From Ardenticatenaceae bacterium (GTDB taxonomy: Bacteria > Chloroflexota > Anaerolineae > Promineifilales > Promineifilaceae): a stretch of 47,660 nucleotides of DNA. A model generated the notes under the pieces. That model was not told the DNA's origin and made no database searches. It saw only the letters and a list, made by a program, of their open reading frames with translations. The position numbers and the translations under genes are program-made. How positions within the stretch are numbered: position 1 is the stretch's first letter; the number at the start of each line of letters is the position of its first letter. This document shows positions 25,718 through 33,765 of this stretch, in pieces. The stretch is taken from positions 1-47,660 of the forward strand of contig JACKBR010000038.1 of assembly GCA_020634495.1 (NCBI GenBank). The letters run 5' to 3'.

Positions 25718-26635
25718 ATGAACAAAAATAAAATTGTAAAGATGGGTGGCATTTTGATTGTGCTTTTGGCATTAGCCGCCTTGGTTGGTAGTTCACTCAC
25801 TTTTGCTCAAGATGACACGCCAGATTCAGACGACACGGTCACCGTGCCGGAAGATGGCTCGGAAACGGAAGACGCTGCACCAGGATTCGGCCGTTTTGGC
25901 AATCATGGAGCCCGCGGCCAGCATCATGGTCTGATTGACCGGGAAGCGGCCCGCGAGCTGCTGGCAGAAGAGCTGGGCGTTACGGTTGAGGATTTGGAAG
26001 CTGCTCACGATGCTGTGATGGAAGCTGTTCAGGCTGAAGACGGCCGTCCCGACCGGGATGAAGTACACGCTCTGCTGGCCGCCGAGTTAGGCGTCACCGT
26101 TGAGGAATTGGAAGCGGCGCAAACGGCCGTGCAAGAAGCAATGCTGGCCCAGCTGGTAGAAGATGGCACCATCACCCAGGAACAGCTGGATGAGATGTTG
26201 GAAATGCGCGCCCTGCACGACCTGGCCAAGGACATCTTTAGCCGTGACGACGCCCAGGCAGTCATTGCCGAACAGTTGGGCCTGACGGTTGAAGAACTGG
26301 CCGCTGCCCGCGACGAAGGCACACACGTCTACGATTTGGCTGAAGAACAAGGCATCGACATGGACACGTTGATGACGGCCGTATCCGACGCCCGCACCGC
26401 CGCTTTTACACAGGCCGTAGCCGATGGCTTGCTCACCCAAGAACAGGCTGACCTGCTGCTAAGCCAACAAGGCTCCCACTTTGGTGGTTTTGGTGGACAT
26501 GGCGGACGCGGTGGGCATGGCGGACACGGTGGACACGGCGGCTCGCATCGCGGCGGGTCTGGGCCAGGCAATGGCAACTTTAGCAATGGAAATGGCACCT
26601 TTGCTCCGCAAACTTCAACAGATTCAGGGGCTTAA
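25718..26635 (+). CDS. Secreted helical-repeat protein with Gly/His-rich tail
   Basis: 305 residues starting at the ATG after GGAGG. A signal peptide (ILIVLLALAALVGSSLTFAQ) is followed by an acidic linker. Then come at least three copies of a 40-50 residue helical unit, each with a core like LLAEELGVTVEDLEAA, LLAAELGVTVEELEAA or VIAEQLGLTVEELAAA. The C terminus is a low-complexity tail with HGG repeats (GGHGGHGGHGGSHRGG), plausible for metal binding. Similar envelope proteins with DUF2680-like repeats are seen in Chloroflexota and Firmicutes; their role is unknown. Two hairpins follow the stop. Confidence 0.75.
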   Translation: MNKNKIVKMGGILIVLLALAALVGSSLTFAQDDTPDSDDTVTVPEDGSETEDAAPGFGRFGNHGARGQHHGLIDREAARELLAEELGVTVEDLEAAHDAVMEAVQAEDGRPDRDEVHALLAAELGVTVEELEAAQTAVQEAMLAQLVEDGTITQEQLDEMLEMRALHDLAKDIFSRDDAQAVIAEQLGLTVEELAAARDEGTHVYDLAEEQGIDMDTLMTAVSDARTAAFTQAVADGLLTQEQADLLLSQQGSHFGGFGGHGGRGGHGGHGGHGGSHRGGSGPGNGNFSNGNGTFAPQTSTDSGA

Positions 26636-26642
26636 GTGACCC

Positions 26643-26671
26643 GGTGAGGTAGCCTTGGCTGCTACCTCACC
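26643..26671 (+). terminator. Hairpin after the helical-repeat gene
   Basis: GGTGAGGTAGC (26643-26653) pairs perfectly with GCTACCTCACC (26661-26671). No T run follows. It is the first of two hairpins in tandem. Confidence 0.6.
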
Positions 26672-26682
26672 CCCACATGAGC

Positions 26683-26727
26683 AAGCGTGTCATCCACTCG
26701 ACTCCCCGTCAGGATGACACGCTTTTT
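26683..26727 (+). terminator. Rho-independent terminator overlapping the trhO promoter
   Basis: AAGCGTGTCATCC (26683-26695) pairs with GGATGACACGCTT (26712-26724), followed by TTTTT. The 3' arm also contains ATGACA (26714-26719), which lies 17 bp before TATAGT (26737-26742) and can be read as the -35 box of trhO. The ATG of trhO is 7 nt after that -10, predicting a leaderless mRNA. Confidence 0.8.
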
Positions 26728-26749
26728 GCCTTGGGGTATAGTGGTGCGC

Positions 26750-27649
26750 ATGTCTAAAATTGTGATTGTCGCTTTTTATAAATTTGTAAACTTACCCGAT
26801 TACCGCGAATGGCAACGGCCGTTGCGCGATTTTTGTGTTTCTCAGGAGGTCAGAGGCTCTGTTTTGCTGGCGGCCGAAGGGATCAACGGCACCATTGCTG
26901 GCAGTCGCCAGGGCATTGATGCCGTTCTGGCCTACCTGCGCCAGAATGCTGCCCTGGCCAGCCTCACCCACAAAGAATCCGCCGCCGAATTTATGCCCTT
27001 TGGCCGGATGAAGGTGCGGCTCAAGCGGGAAATTGTCAACCTCGGTAGACCAGACATCACGCCCAACAAGCAGGTGGGGCAGTACGTGCCCGCCGCTGAG
27101 TGGAACGCCCTCATCAGCGACCCAGACGTGATTTTGGTAGACACGCGCAATGATTTTGAAGTAGAGCTGGGCACGTTCAAGGGAGCCATTAATCCGCAAA
27201 CGGCCGCTTTCAACCAATTCCCCGACTTTGTAAGCCAAAACCTGGATCCGCGCCGCCACAAAAAGGTGGCCATGTTTTGCACCGGCGGCATTCGCTGTGA
27301 AAAAGCCACAGCTTACATGCTAGAACAAGGCTTTGAGGAAGTGTTTCATCTAAAAGATGGCATCCTGAAATATTTAGAAACGGTGCCGCCAGAAGAAAGC
27401 TTGTGGCAAGGCAACTGCTTTGTGTTTGATGATCGTGTGACGGTAGACCATCATTTGCAGCCTGATCTGGTTGAGCTGTGCCCCATGTGCAAAACGGCCG
27501 TGCAGCCCCAGCACCGTCTCTCGCCCAACTATGAATTTGGCGTCTCTTGCCCCAACTGCGCCGCCGAGCTGACGCCTGAGCAAATTGAACGCGCCCGCGA
27601 AAAGCAGCGGCAGCTTGCCTTGGCAAACGAACGAGAGATGAACTCCTGA
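26750..27649 (+). CDS. trhO: tRNA uridine(34) hydroxylase TrhO
   Basis: 299 residues. TrhO (YceA, UPF0176) uses oxygen to hydroxylate U34 of certain tRNAs to 5-hydroxyuridine. The N-terminal acylphosphatase-like domain shows YKFVNLPDYREWQRPLRDFC and VLLAAEGINGTIAGS. The rhodanese domain has DTRNDFEVELGTFKGAINP and the catalytic Cys loop MFCTGGIRCEKATAYML. The C terminus has a Cys-rich region (CPMCKTAV, CPNCAAEL) usual for longer members. Upstream in-frame starts inside the terminator are rejected; the ATG at 26750 matches the family N terminus. Confidence 0.93.
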   Translation: MSKIVIVAFYKFVNLPDYREWQRPLRDFCVSQEVRGSVLLAAEGINGTIAGSRQGIDAVLAYLRQNAALASLTHKESAAEFMPFGRMKVRLKREIVNLGRPDITPNKQVGQYVPAAEWNALISDPDVILVDTRNDFEVELGTFKGAINPQTAAFNQFPDFVSQNLDPRRHKKVAMFCTGGIRCEKATAYMLEQGFEEVFHLKDGILKYLETVPPEESLWQGNCFVFDDRVTVDHHLQPDLVELCPMCKTAVQPQHRLSPNYEFGVSCPNCAAELTPEQIERAREKQRQLALANEREMNS

Positions 27650-27725
27650 TACTAACCTCCCACAGGCTGCTGCCCAGAGCGTGTGCCTGGACAAGACCTG
27701 CGGGAGGTTTTGATGAGGTCGTGTG

Positions 27726-28409
27726 ATGAGTAAAACGATTCTGGTGGTCGATGACGAAGCCCGATTGGTAAATTTGGTGAAGGCGTACCTGGAGCAGGGT
27801 GGTTTTCGGGTGGTGACGGCAAGAAACGGCCGTGAAGCTCTCTTCATTGCCCGCCAGGAAAAACCAGACCTCATCTTGCTAGACATCATGATGCCAGAGA
27901 TGGATGGCCATGAATTTATGCGCGTTCATCGCCAGGAACGCGCCACCCCCATCATTTTGCTCACCGCCAAAGTAGAAGAAGACGACAAAATCATTGGGCT
28001 GGAGCTGGGAGCGGATGATTACGTTACCAAGCCATTTAGCCCGCGTGAGCTGATGGCGCGCGTACGGGCGGTGCTGCGCCGCGGCAGCCAGTCCGTTGCC
28101 AGCGGAGCACGCCTGCGCGTCGCCGACGTCACCCTGGATTTAGAACGATTTTTAGTGGAAGTAGGCGGTGAACGGATCGATCTGACACGTTCGGAATTTG
28201 ATTTGCTGGCTATTTTGATGGGCTCCCCAGGCCGCGCTTTTTCTCGTCTTGATTTGCTAGACCGGCTGCAAGGCACCACTTTTGAAGGGTCAGAGCGCAC
28301 GGTGGATGTTCATATTAAAAATTTGCGGGCCAAGATTGAGGCCAACCCGCGTAAGCCTCGCTATGTAGAAACGGTGTATGGCATTGGCTACCGTTTCGCC
28401 CCGGAGTAA
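27726..28409 (+). CDS. OmpR/PhoB-family response regulator
   Basis: 227 residues. The receiver domain (1-120) has the acidic pair VVDDEARL, phosphoacceptor Asp in LILLDIMMPEMDG, Thr in ILLTAK and Lys in YVTKPFSP. The effector is a winged HTH (about 135-225) with LTRSEFDLLAILMGSPGRAFSR, ERTVDVHIKNLRAKIE and YGIGYRF. The next gene, 7 bp downstream, is its sensor kinase. Target genes are not visible from sequence. Confidence 0.95.
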   Translation: MSKTILVVDDEARLVNLVKAYLEQGGFRVVTARNGREALFIARQEKPDLILLDIMMPEMDGHEFMRVHRQERATPIILLTAKVEEDDKIIGLELGADDYVTKPFSPRELMARVRAVLRRGSQSVASGARLRVADVTLDLERFLVEVGGERIDLTRSEFDLLAILMGSPGRAFSRLDLLDRLQGTTFEGSERTVDVHIKNLRAKIEANPRKPRYVETVYGIGYRFAPE

Positions 28410-28416
28410 TGGATTG

Positions 28417-29754
28417 ATGCGATCATTGGTTGTTAAGCTGAGCCTGGCTTTTTTGCTGGTGAGCCTGATTGGCATTGCCCTGGTGGCTTATTTTGCCGGA
28501 CGTGTGTCGGTTAATGAGTTCAACAACTTTGCCGAAGCGCAATCAGACAGCTTGCTGGTGGTGCAGTTGGCTAATTATTACGAGGTAAATGGCAGCTGGG
28601 ACAATCTGGACCGCATTGGCATTGGGGGTGCAAACGGCGGGCAGGCACGGCCGTTTGCCGTTGTGAATAGCCAGGGTGAGGTGGTGCTGGACGGGCTGGG
28701 GCAGAGCCGGGGCAACCGGGTGCCGCGTGGCTGGCTCAATCGCGGTACGCCCATTGAGGTTGGTGGCGAACAGGTTGGGCAGATTATTTTTGCTGAGGGA
28801 ATGCAGCGTGGCATGGTGCAAGCGCCGCGCAACGATTTTTCTGAGCGGGTAAACCGGGCGATTTTCTTGGCGGCATTGGGGGCAACGGCCGTTTCCCTCA
28901 TCATTGGGGTGGCTTTGGCTCGCAGCCTCACCAAACCAATTCAGGAAATCACCAAGGCAACTCAATTAGTTGCCCAGGGTGATCTGGCCCAACAAGTGCC
29001 GGTACGCTCCGACGACGAGCTGGGCCGTCTGGCCACCTCCTTCAACCAGATGAGCGCTGATCTGGCAAAATCCCGTGACCTGCGGCGGCAAATGACGGCC
29101 GACATTGCCCACGATTTGCGCACGCCGCTCAGCCTCATTTTGGGCCACGCCGAGGCGCTGAGCGATGGCGTGCTGCCGCCCACGCCAGAAACGTTTGATG
29201 TCATTCACGATGAAGCCCGCCGCCTGAACCGGCTGGTTGAAGATTTGCGGCTGCTTTCTCTGGCAGAAGCGGGCGAGCTGCCCCTGGCCATGCGCCTGGT
29301 GCCGCCAAAAAGTTTGTTGGAACGGGCGGTGGTGGCCCATTCGCCTGCTGCCCAGCAAAAGCAAATCAGGCTGGCGCTTAACGTTTCTGCCAACCTGCCA
29401 GAGGTGCTGGCAGACCCGGATCGATTGGCGCAGGTGCTGGACAATTTGCTGACCAATGCTTTGCGCTACACGCCGGAAAACGGCCGTATCCACCTCAGCG
29501 CCACCCAAACGACAACGGCCGTTCAGCTAAAAGTACAAGACAGCGGCCCCGGCATGAATGCCGCCGAACTGGCTCACGTTTTTGACCGCTTTTACCGGGG
29601 TGACAAGTCGCGCCAGCGGCATGAAGGCAGCTCTGGGCTGGGTTTGGCCATTGCCCGATCAATTGTGGAAAGTCATAACGGCCGTATCTGGGCCGAAAGC
29701 GCACCGGGGCAGGGTGCCACCTTCATCATCGAGCTGCCGCTGGCTGCTGGCTAA
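28417..29754 (+). CDS. HAMP-domain sensor histidine kinase (BaeS-like)
   Basis: 445 residues from the ATG following the response regulator; the longer start at 28378 lies inside that gene. Two membrane helices (about 5-28 and 150-172) frame an extracytoplasmic sensor region of about 120 residues with no recognisable fold. Then follow HAMP (about 172-225), the phospho-His box (MTADIAHDLRTPLSLIL), N box (DNLLTNALRYTPENG), G1 (DSGPGMN), F (DRFYRGDKSR) and G2 (GSSGLGLAIARSIVE). All catalytic elements are intact. The stimulus is unknown. Confidence 0.95.
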   Translation: MRSLVVKLSLAFLLVSLIGIALVAYFAGRVSVNEFNNFAEAQSDSLLVVQLANYYEVNGSWDNLDRIGIGGANGGQARPFAVVNSQGEVVLDGLGQSRGNRVPRGWLNRGTPIEVGGEQVGQIIFAEGMQRGMVQAPRNDFSERVNRAIFLAALGATAVSLIIGVALARSLTKPIQEITKATQLVAQGDLAQQVPVRSDDELGRLATSFNQMSADLAKSRDLRRQMTADIAHDLRTPLSLILGHAEALSDGVLPPTPETFDVIHDEARRLNRLVEDLRLLSLAEAGELPLAMRLVPPKSLLERAVVAHSPAAQQKQIRLALNVSANLPEVLADPDRLAQVLDNLLTNALRYTPENGRIHLSATQTTTAVQLKVQDSGPGMNAAELAHVFDRFYRGDKSRQRHEGSSGLGLAIARSIVESHNGRIWAESAPGQGATFIIELPLAAG

Positions 29755-29880
29755 ATAGCCTGCCATTTGCTGCACAACTCTGTGCCAGATCAGATGTGCT
29801 ACAATATCCAAAATGAATGGATAAAACTTACCTAATTGTTGGCACGATTCCACATTAGGTTCTTAGCGAGGATGGCAATC

Positions 29881-30726
29881 ATGTCTGGAGAACTCCAACC
29901 ACTGAATGAATATGAAGGGTTGCGACGCATTTGGGACGAAAGCACCCAGCGCTGGTGGTTTGCTGTGGTGGATGTCGTTGGCTTACTAAGCGAGGCAACG
30001 GATCCTAGTCGCTATTGGGCCGATATGAAACGTCGTGACAAATCGGGACAACTTCTCGCAATTTGCGAGAAGTTCCCCATGAAGAGCCCCAAAAACAACC
30101 GCACTTACCAAACTGAATGCGCTAACCAGGAAGGGATTTTGCGAATTGTGCAATCAATTCCTTCGCCAAAGGCAGAGCCGTTTAAGCAATGGTTGGCTAA
30201 AACGGGCAGCCGTCGCCTGGATGAAATTCAAGCGGATCCTCTTGAAGCTGAACGGGAACGCTATCGGTTACTTGGCTATGATGAAGATTGGATAAATGCC
30301 CGAATCGGTTCTATTGCAACGCGCAACCAGCTGACGGATGAGTGGCAGCAGCGGGGTGTCCAGGGGCGCGAATACGGGATTTTAACGAACGAAATTCACA
30401 AGGGCACGTTTGATAATATGAGTGTGAAGGCGCATAAAGAGTACAAAGGTGTGCAAAAAGGGAACCTGCGGGATCATATGACCCCGCTAGAACTTGCCTT
30501 CACAATCTTAGGTGAGGCTTCGACCATCGAAGAGGCGAAGGCTGCCGATGCTCAAGGTTTTGATGAGAACAAGAATGCGGCCGTTAAAGGGGGAAAGAAT
30601 GCGGGTGTTGCCCGTAAATCGTTTGAGGAAGCTTCGGGACGGCCAGTTATTAGCAATAAGTCTTATCTGGAAATGCGGAAAAAGTTAGAGGCGGGGGAAG
30701 ATCCAGACGACGAGCCACCATTCTGA
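29881..30726 (+). CDS. BRO-N / phage antirepressor-like (DinD-like) protein with palindromic insert
   Basis: 281 residues. The N-terminal BRO domain shows RRIWDESTQRWWFAVVDVVG, LSEATDPSRYWADMKRRD and VQSIPSPKAEPFKQWLAKTG. The C-terminal part (WINARIGSIATRNQLTDEWQ, YGILTNEIHKGTFDNMSV, YKGVQKGNLRDHMTPLELAF) matches cellular DinD/antirepressor-like proteins found in mobile islands. Between the two parts of the BRO domain the stretch GQLLAICEKFP is encoded by a 25-bp perfect palindrome (30050-30074), also found after the stop codon. The region has no ACGGCCGT, unlike neighbours, consistent with recent arrival. An extended -10 (TGCTACAAT) lies at 29797. GAGG precedes the chosen ATG. Confidence 0.8.
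   Translation: MSGELQPLNEYEGLRRIWDESTQRWWFAVVDVVGLLSEATDPSRYWADMKRRDKSGQLLAICEKFPMKSPKNNRTYQTECANQEGILRIVQSIPSPKAEPFKQWLAKTGSRRLDEIQADPLEAERERYRLLGYDEDWINARIGSIATRNQLTDEWQQRGVQGREYGILTNEIHKGTFDNMSVKAHKEYKGVQKGNLRDHMTPLELAFTILGEASTIEEAKAADAQGFDENKNAAVKGGKNAGVARKSFEEASGRPVISNKSYLEMRKKLEAGEDPDDEPPF
30050..30074. repeat. Palindromic element inside the BRO gene
   Basis: AACTTCTCGCAA (30050-30061), one T, then the exact complement TTGCGAGAAGTT (30063-30074). It is read in frame as part of the BRO protein. A second copy with 11-bp arms sits 660 bp downstream. Confidence 0.9.
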
Positions 30727-30735
30727 GCCTTAGAG

Positions 30736-30812
30736 AACTTCTCGCATTTTGCGAGAAGTTTGTAATTCACCAAAAGTGTTTTAAGAAAACTAAGCCAAAA
30801 TTTGTGAATTAC
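30736..30812. repeat. Second copy of the BRO palindrome plus flanking inverted repeat
   Basis: AACTTCTCGCA (30736-30746) pairs with TGCGAGAAGTT (30750-30760) around TTT, ten bases after the stop codon. Just beyond, GTAATTCAC (30762-30770) pairs with GTGAATTAC (30804-30812). The first hairpin could end the BRO transcript. Confidence 0.8.
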
Positions 30813-30916
30813 TTGTGTGAATCACGATAAACTGAGGGTTCTATTTCAAAGGTTTTTCTGTAAATAGACTATGTTCACATGCCATTTCCACCAGTGTGCC
30901 TAAGACAAATGAGGGT

Positions 30917-33157
30917 TTATTCTTGCACCGCCAGGTAAAGCGTTTGCCCGGTGGTGACAAAAACGCGGAGGGGCGTTTCGGCGATGGCGAAGCCGGTGAT
31001 TTGATTGAAAAGTTCTTCGCCATTGGGGCCGGTGGCGCGGTATTGGGCCAGCACTTGCCCGGTGGGCCGACTAATTTGCACAATACGGCCGCTTCCCGGA
31101 TCAGCGACAAAAATTGAGGCAATGGAACCACGACCCACAATCTGAACGGCCGTTGGCGCGACCAGTGGCGTTTGCAACCCGTTGGCCAACATATCAGCCT
31201 CGTCCCAAACCAGGCGGCTGGAGCGCGTGTCGTAATAACGCATACGGCCGTCTCGGTACAGCAGCACCAGGCCCCCATCCTGACTGAAAATGTCAAAATC
31301 AATGACCTGATTCAGCTCTGGATCGTCGGTAAAAACGATGGCCCGGTCATCGGCGCTGGCCGTAAAATCATCGCCATTGGCAAAATATTTCCAGATGCGC
31401 TCTGCGCCGATGTCCAAAATGTAAAGCCGCTCGTTAAAGGTGGCGGTGGCGATGGGCGCTTGCCATTCGCTGGCCAGATCAAGCGGCACGGCAAAGGTGC
31501 TGCCCAAATTGGGCTGGTACGTCAGCAGCGCCCCGCCGCTGTCTAGCATGGCCAACCCCTCGCGGCTAACAGCGTTGCCTGTGGGTCGCCAGAACATATC
31601 GATGATGCTGCCTACCACCTGGTTACCCACCGCCTGGCCGTTGAAAACCCGCACCTGTGGTTCTGGAGCAAGTGGGGTCAGGTACGTTTCATTGGTTTCG
31701 TATTCGTAAACCAGGCCATTGCCCTTGTCCAAAATGAATAGGCCGCCGTTAAAACCATCGCGCAGCGTCACGTGGGTCAGGGCCGTACCTTCGCTGAATT
31801 CGTAAAACGGCCGTGCCGTTAGCCGGGTCACATCATCCAAAACGTCCAGCCGCTCGCGGGCAATGGTGCGCAGCCGGGCCACTTGTTCATCACCCGGACG
31901 CACTTGCGTTTCAGCTTCAACAGCCAGGGTCAATGCGCCATTGTAATATTGTCGCGCCAGGACAACATCGCTGCCTGCCTGGTCGGCCAGACCAATAAAT
32001 TGGGCCATCTCTGCCCGAATTTCTGACATGCGCTGGACGCGCCCGCGCTCCAAATAGACGCCGGACACAATCACGGCAATGAGGATGGGAATGAGGATTG
32101 CCAGGATGATGGGCCAGGTCATGCTTACTGGTTCGTCTGACTCTTCTTGGGGAACGGCCGTGCGCGGCGGGCGCAGCCGGGTAAAAAGTTCAGCCAGCCA
32201 GGCAGTGAAGGTAGATAAACCCAGCGCCGCTTGCGAGCCAGCGCGTCGGGCCGTTGTTTCCACCTGCTGCCTGTCCAGGGCGGGCAGGGTGCGAATGCCG
32301 TCTTTGCTTGCTGGTGGCGTGGCTTCACGCAGGGGCTGTGGCCGCCGCTCGGCGGTAACGGGTGATGTGACGGCCGTGGGGTCGCGCCGGGGCTGTGGCG
32401 CGGGAGCCACAATTTGCCCTTCGCGTGGCGTTGGCTGCACCACATCGGGCAAATCCAACAGCGTGTTGTCGTTAAACTCAATCATGAGCAGCCGGGCGGA
32501 CTCATCGGCCACAATGTCGATGAGCGCGTCCAGCCCGGATTCGATGTCGGTGTCTACCAGGGCGTCGCTGAAGCTGTCTGTGGGCAGATGGCTAATGCGC
32601 GGGTCGGCCAGCAGCAGCAAATCGCCGGATTGCAGCCGGTGGTGGGCGTAGCGAATGTCTAGCCCGCTGGTGCGGCCCAGCGGCGTGATGTGGTCCAGCG
32701 GGCGCGGCGGCAGCCGCTCGATGCCGAAGTTGTGGCCCAGCAGCGCCAGCGTTTCGCCCGCTTGCAGGCTGAACAGCTCGTCATGGCGCAGCACGGCACA
32801 GGTTAGCCCGCCTTCGCGCACGGTTTCCTGGCCAGACAAGTTGCGCCGCAGCAGGATTTGGTTGGCGGCCATCATGGCCCCGCGCAGGGCGGCGGTCAGG
32901 CTGCCGCCGGTGTTATAAAATTTTTGGCTGATGAGATCGAGTAAATCTTGAACCAACACGGCCGTTTCTGCCGGGTCGCCGCTGAGGGTAAGGTGGGCAA
33001 ACAGGAAGTCGCGGCTGCGGCTGCGATGGGGTTTGTGGGGCGGGGGCTGGACGAGGATGCCAGGAACGGCCATTGGCCCAACTGCTGTTGAGCTTGCCGT
33101 TTGCATTACGCCGTCAACGATGTAAAGTTGGCCTGTCACCGCTTGCAGCTCAGACAT
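30917..33157 (-). CDS. PP2C-like domain, transmembrane helix and C-terminal propeller-like protein
   Basis: 746 residues. The N-terminal part (about 1-250) looks like a degenerate PP2C phosphatase domain: TLSGDPAETAVLVQDLLDLI, REGGLTCAVLRHDELFSLQ, GDLLLLADPRISHL. The usual metal-binding Asp-Gly motifs are not evident. A Pro/Arg-rich linker follows, then one membrane helix (WPIILAILIPILIAVIVSGV, near 350). The outer part (about 430-746) has repeated beta segments such as GGLFILDKGNGLVYEYE, ERLYILDIGAERIWKY and IASIFVADPGSGRIVQI, likely an NHL-like beta propeller. A cytosolic PP2C-like module coupled to an external propeller suggests envelope sensing. It is transcribed divergently from the next gene. 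Confidence 0.72.
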   Translation of the reverse strand: MSELQAVTGQLYIVDGVMQTASSTAVGPMAVPGILVQPPPHKPHRSRSRDFLFAHLTLSGDPAETAVLVQDLLDLISQKFYNTGGSLTAALRGAMMAANQILLRRNLSGQETVREGGLTCAVLRHDELFSLQAGETLALLGHNFGIERLPPRPLDHITPLGRTSGLDIRYAHHRLQSGDLLLLADPRISHLPTDSFSDALVDTDIESGLDALIDIVADESARLLMIEFNDNTLLDLPDVVQPTPREGQIVAPAPQPRRDPTAVTSPVTAERRPQPLREATPPASKDGIRTLPALDRQQVETTARRAGSQAALGLSTFTAWLAELFTRLRPPRTAVPQEESDEPVSMTWPIILAILIPILIAVIVSGVYLERGRVQRMSEIRAEMAQFIGLADQAGSDVVLARQYYNGALTLAVEAETQVRPGDEQVARLRTIARERLDVLDDVTRLTARPFYEFSEGTALTHVTLRDGFNGGLFILDKGNGLVYEYETNETYLTPLAPEPQVRVFNGQAVGNQVVGSIIDMFWRPTGNAVSREGLAMLDSGGALLTYQPNLGSTFAVPLDLASEWQAPIATATFNERLYILDIGAERIWKYFANGDDFTASADDRAIVFTDDPELNQVIDFDIFSQDGGLVLLYRDGRMRYYDTRSSRLVWDEADMLANGLQTPLVAPTAVQIVGRGSIASIFVADPGSGRIVQISRPTGQVLAQYRATGPNGEELFNQITGFAIAETPLRVFVTTGQTLYLAVQE

Positions 33158-33251
33158 GAAAGTGTCGCATCCTCATGGTGAAAAATATAGACATAAGAAT
33201 AGCACGACTGTTCCAAGGTGACCAACGGGAAACGGCCGTTGCGGAGGCAAA

Positions 33252-33728
33252 ATGACAGCGCTTCTTCCCCATCAAAAATTTGAAATCAAAACACGATTAA
33301 GTTCGGTAGCTGCCCGGCAAAAGCTGATGGAAATTGTGGAGCCGCGCCGGATGCGCTGGGGGTGGTCACGTAATCATTTGCCTTTTGAAGGGGAAGTCGA
33401 GGTCAATACCTTCCGGTTTTCCCGGGTGATCAATTATCGCAATAGCTTCTTGCCCATTCTGGAAGGTGAGATTCAAAATGATTTAGATGTCACGAAGCTG
33501 GTGATTACGGCACACCTGCATGAGCTGGTGATGATTTTATGGCCGATCATGGGATTGGGGATGCTAGCTGTGATGTCTGTTACCGGTGAGTCGGTAGGAT
33601 ATTGGATGATTATTCCGCTTACTGCCATTATTTTAGGGGCACCAACGATTGCTTTTCATTGGGAATTGAATAAGGCAAAAAAGATTCTGAACGAGCATTT
33701 AGAAATAGATGAATATTCGTCGATGTGA
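33252..33728 (+). CDS. Small two-span membrane protein
   Basis: 158 residues; GGAGG precedes the ATG. A soluble N-terminal half (FEGEVEVNTFRFSRVINYRN) is followed by two membrane helices near residues 92-112 and 117-137 (MILWPIMGLGMLAVMSV and WMIIPLTAIILGAPTIAF), then a short charged tail. I do not recognise a named family. It precedes an alpha/beta hydrolase gene by 37 bp and may share its transcript. Confidence 0.7.
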   Translation: MTALLPHQKFEIKTRLSSVAARQKLMEIVEPRRMRWGWSRNHLPFEGEVEVNTFRFSRVINYRNSFLPILEGEIQNDLDVTKLVITAHLHELVMILWPIMGLGMLAVMSVTGESVGYWMIIPLTAIILGAPTIAFHWELNKAKKILNEHLEIDEYSSM

Positions 33729-33765
33729 GATTTTTATCAATCAACCATATTAGAAGGAGCGTGTG

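Noticed and set aside
29881..30726. A complete prophage around the BRO-like gene
   Set aside because: No integrase, capsid, terminase or att repeat is visible; flanking genes are ordinary chromosomal genes.
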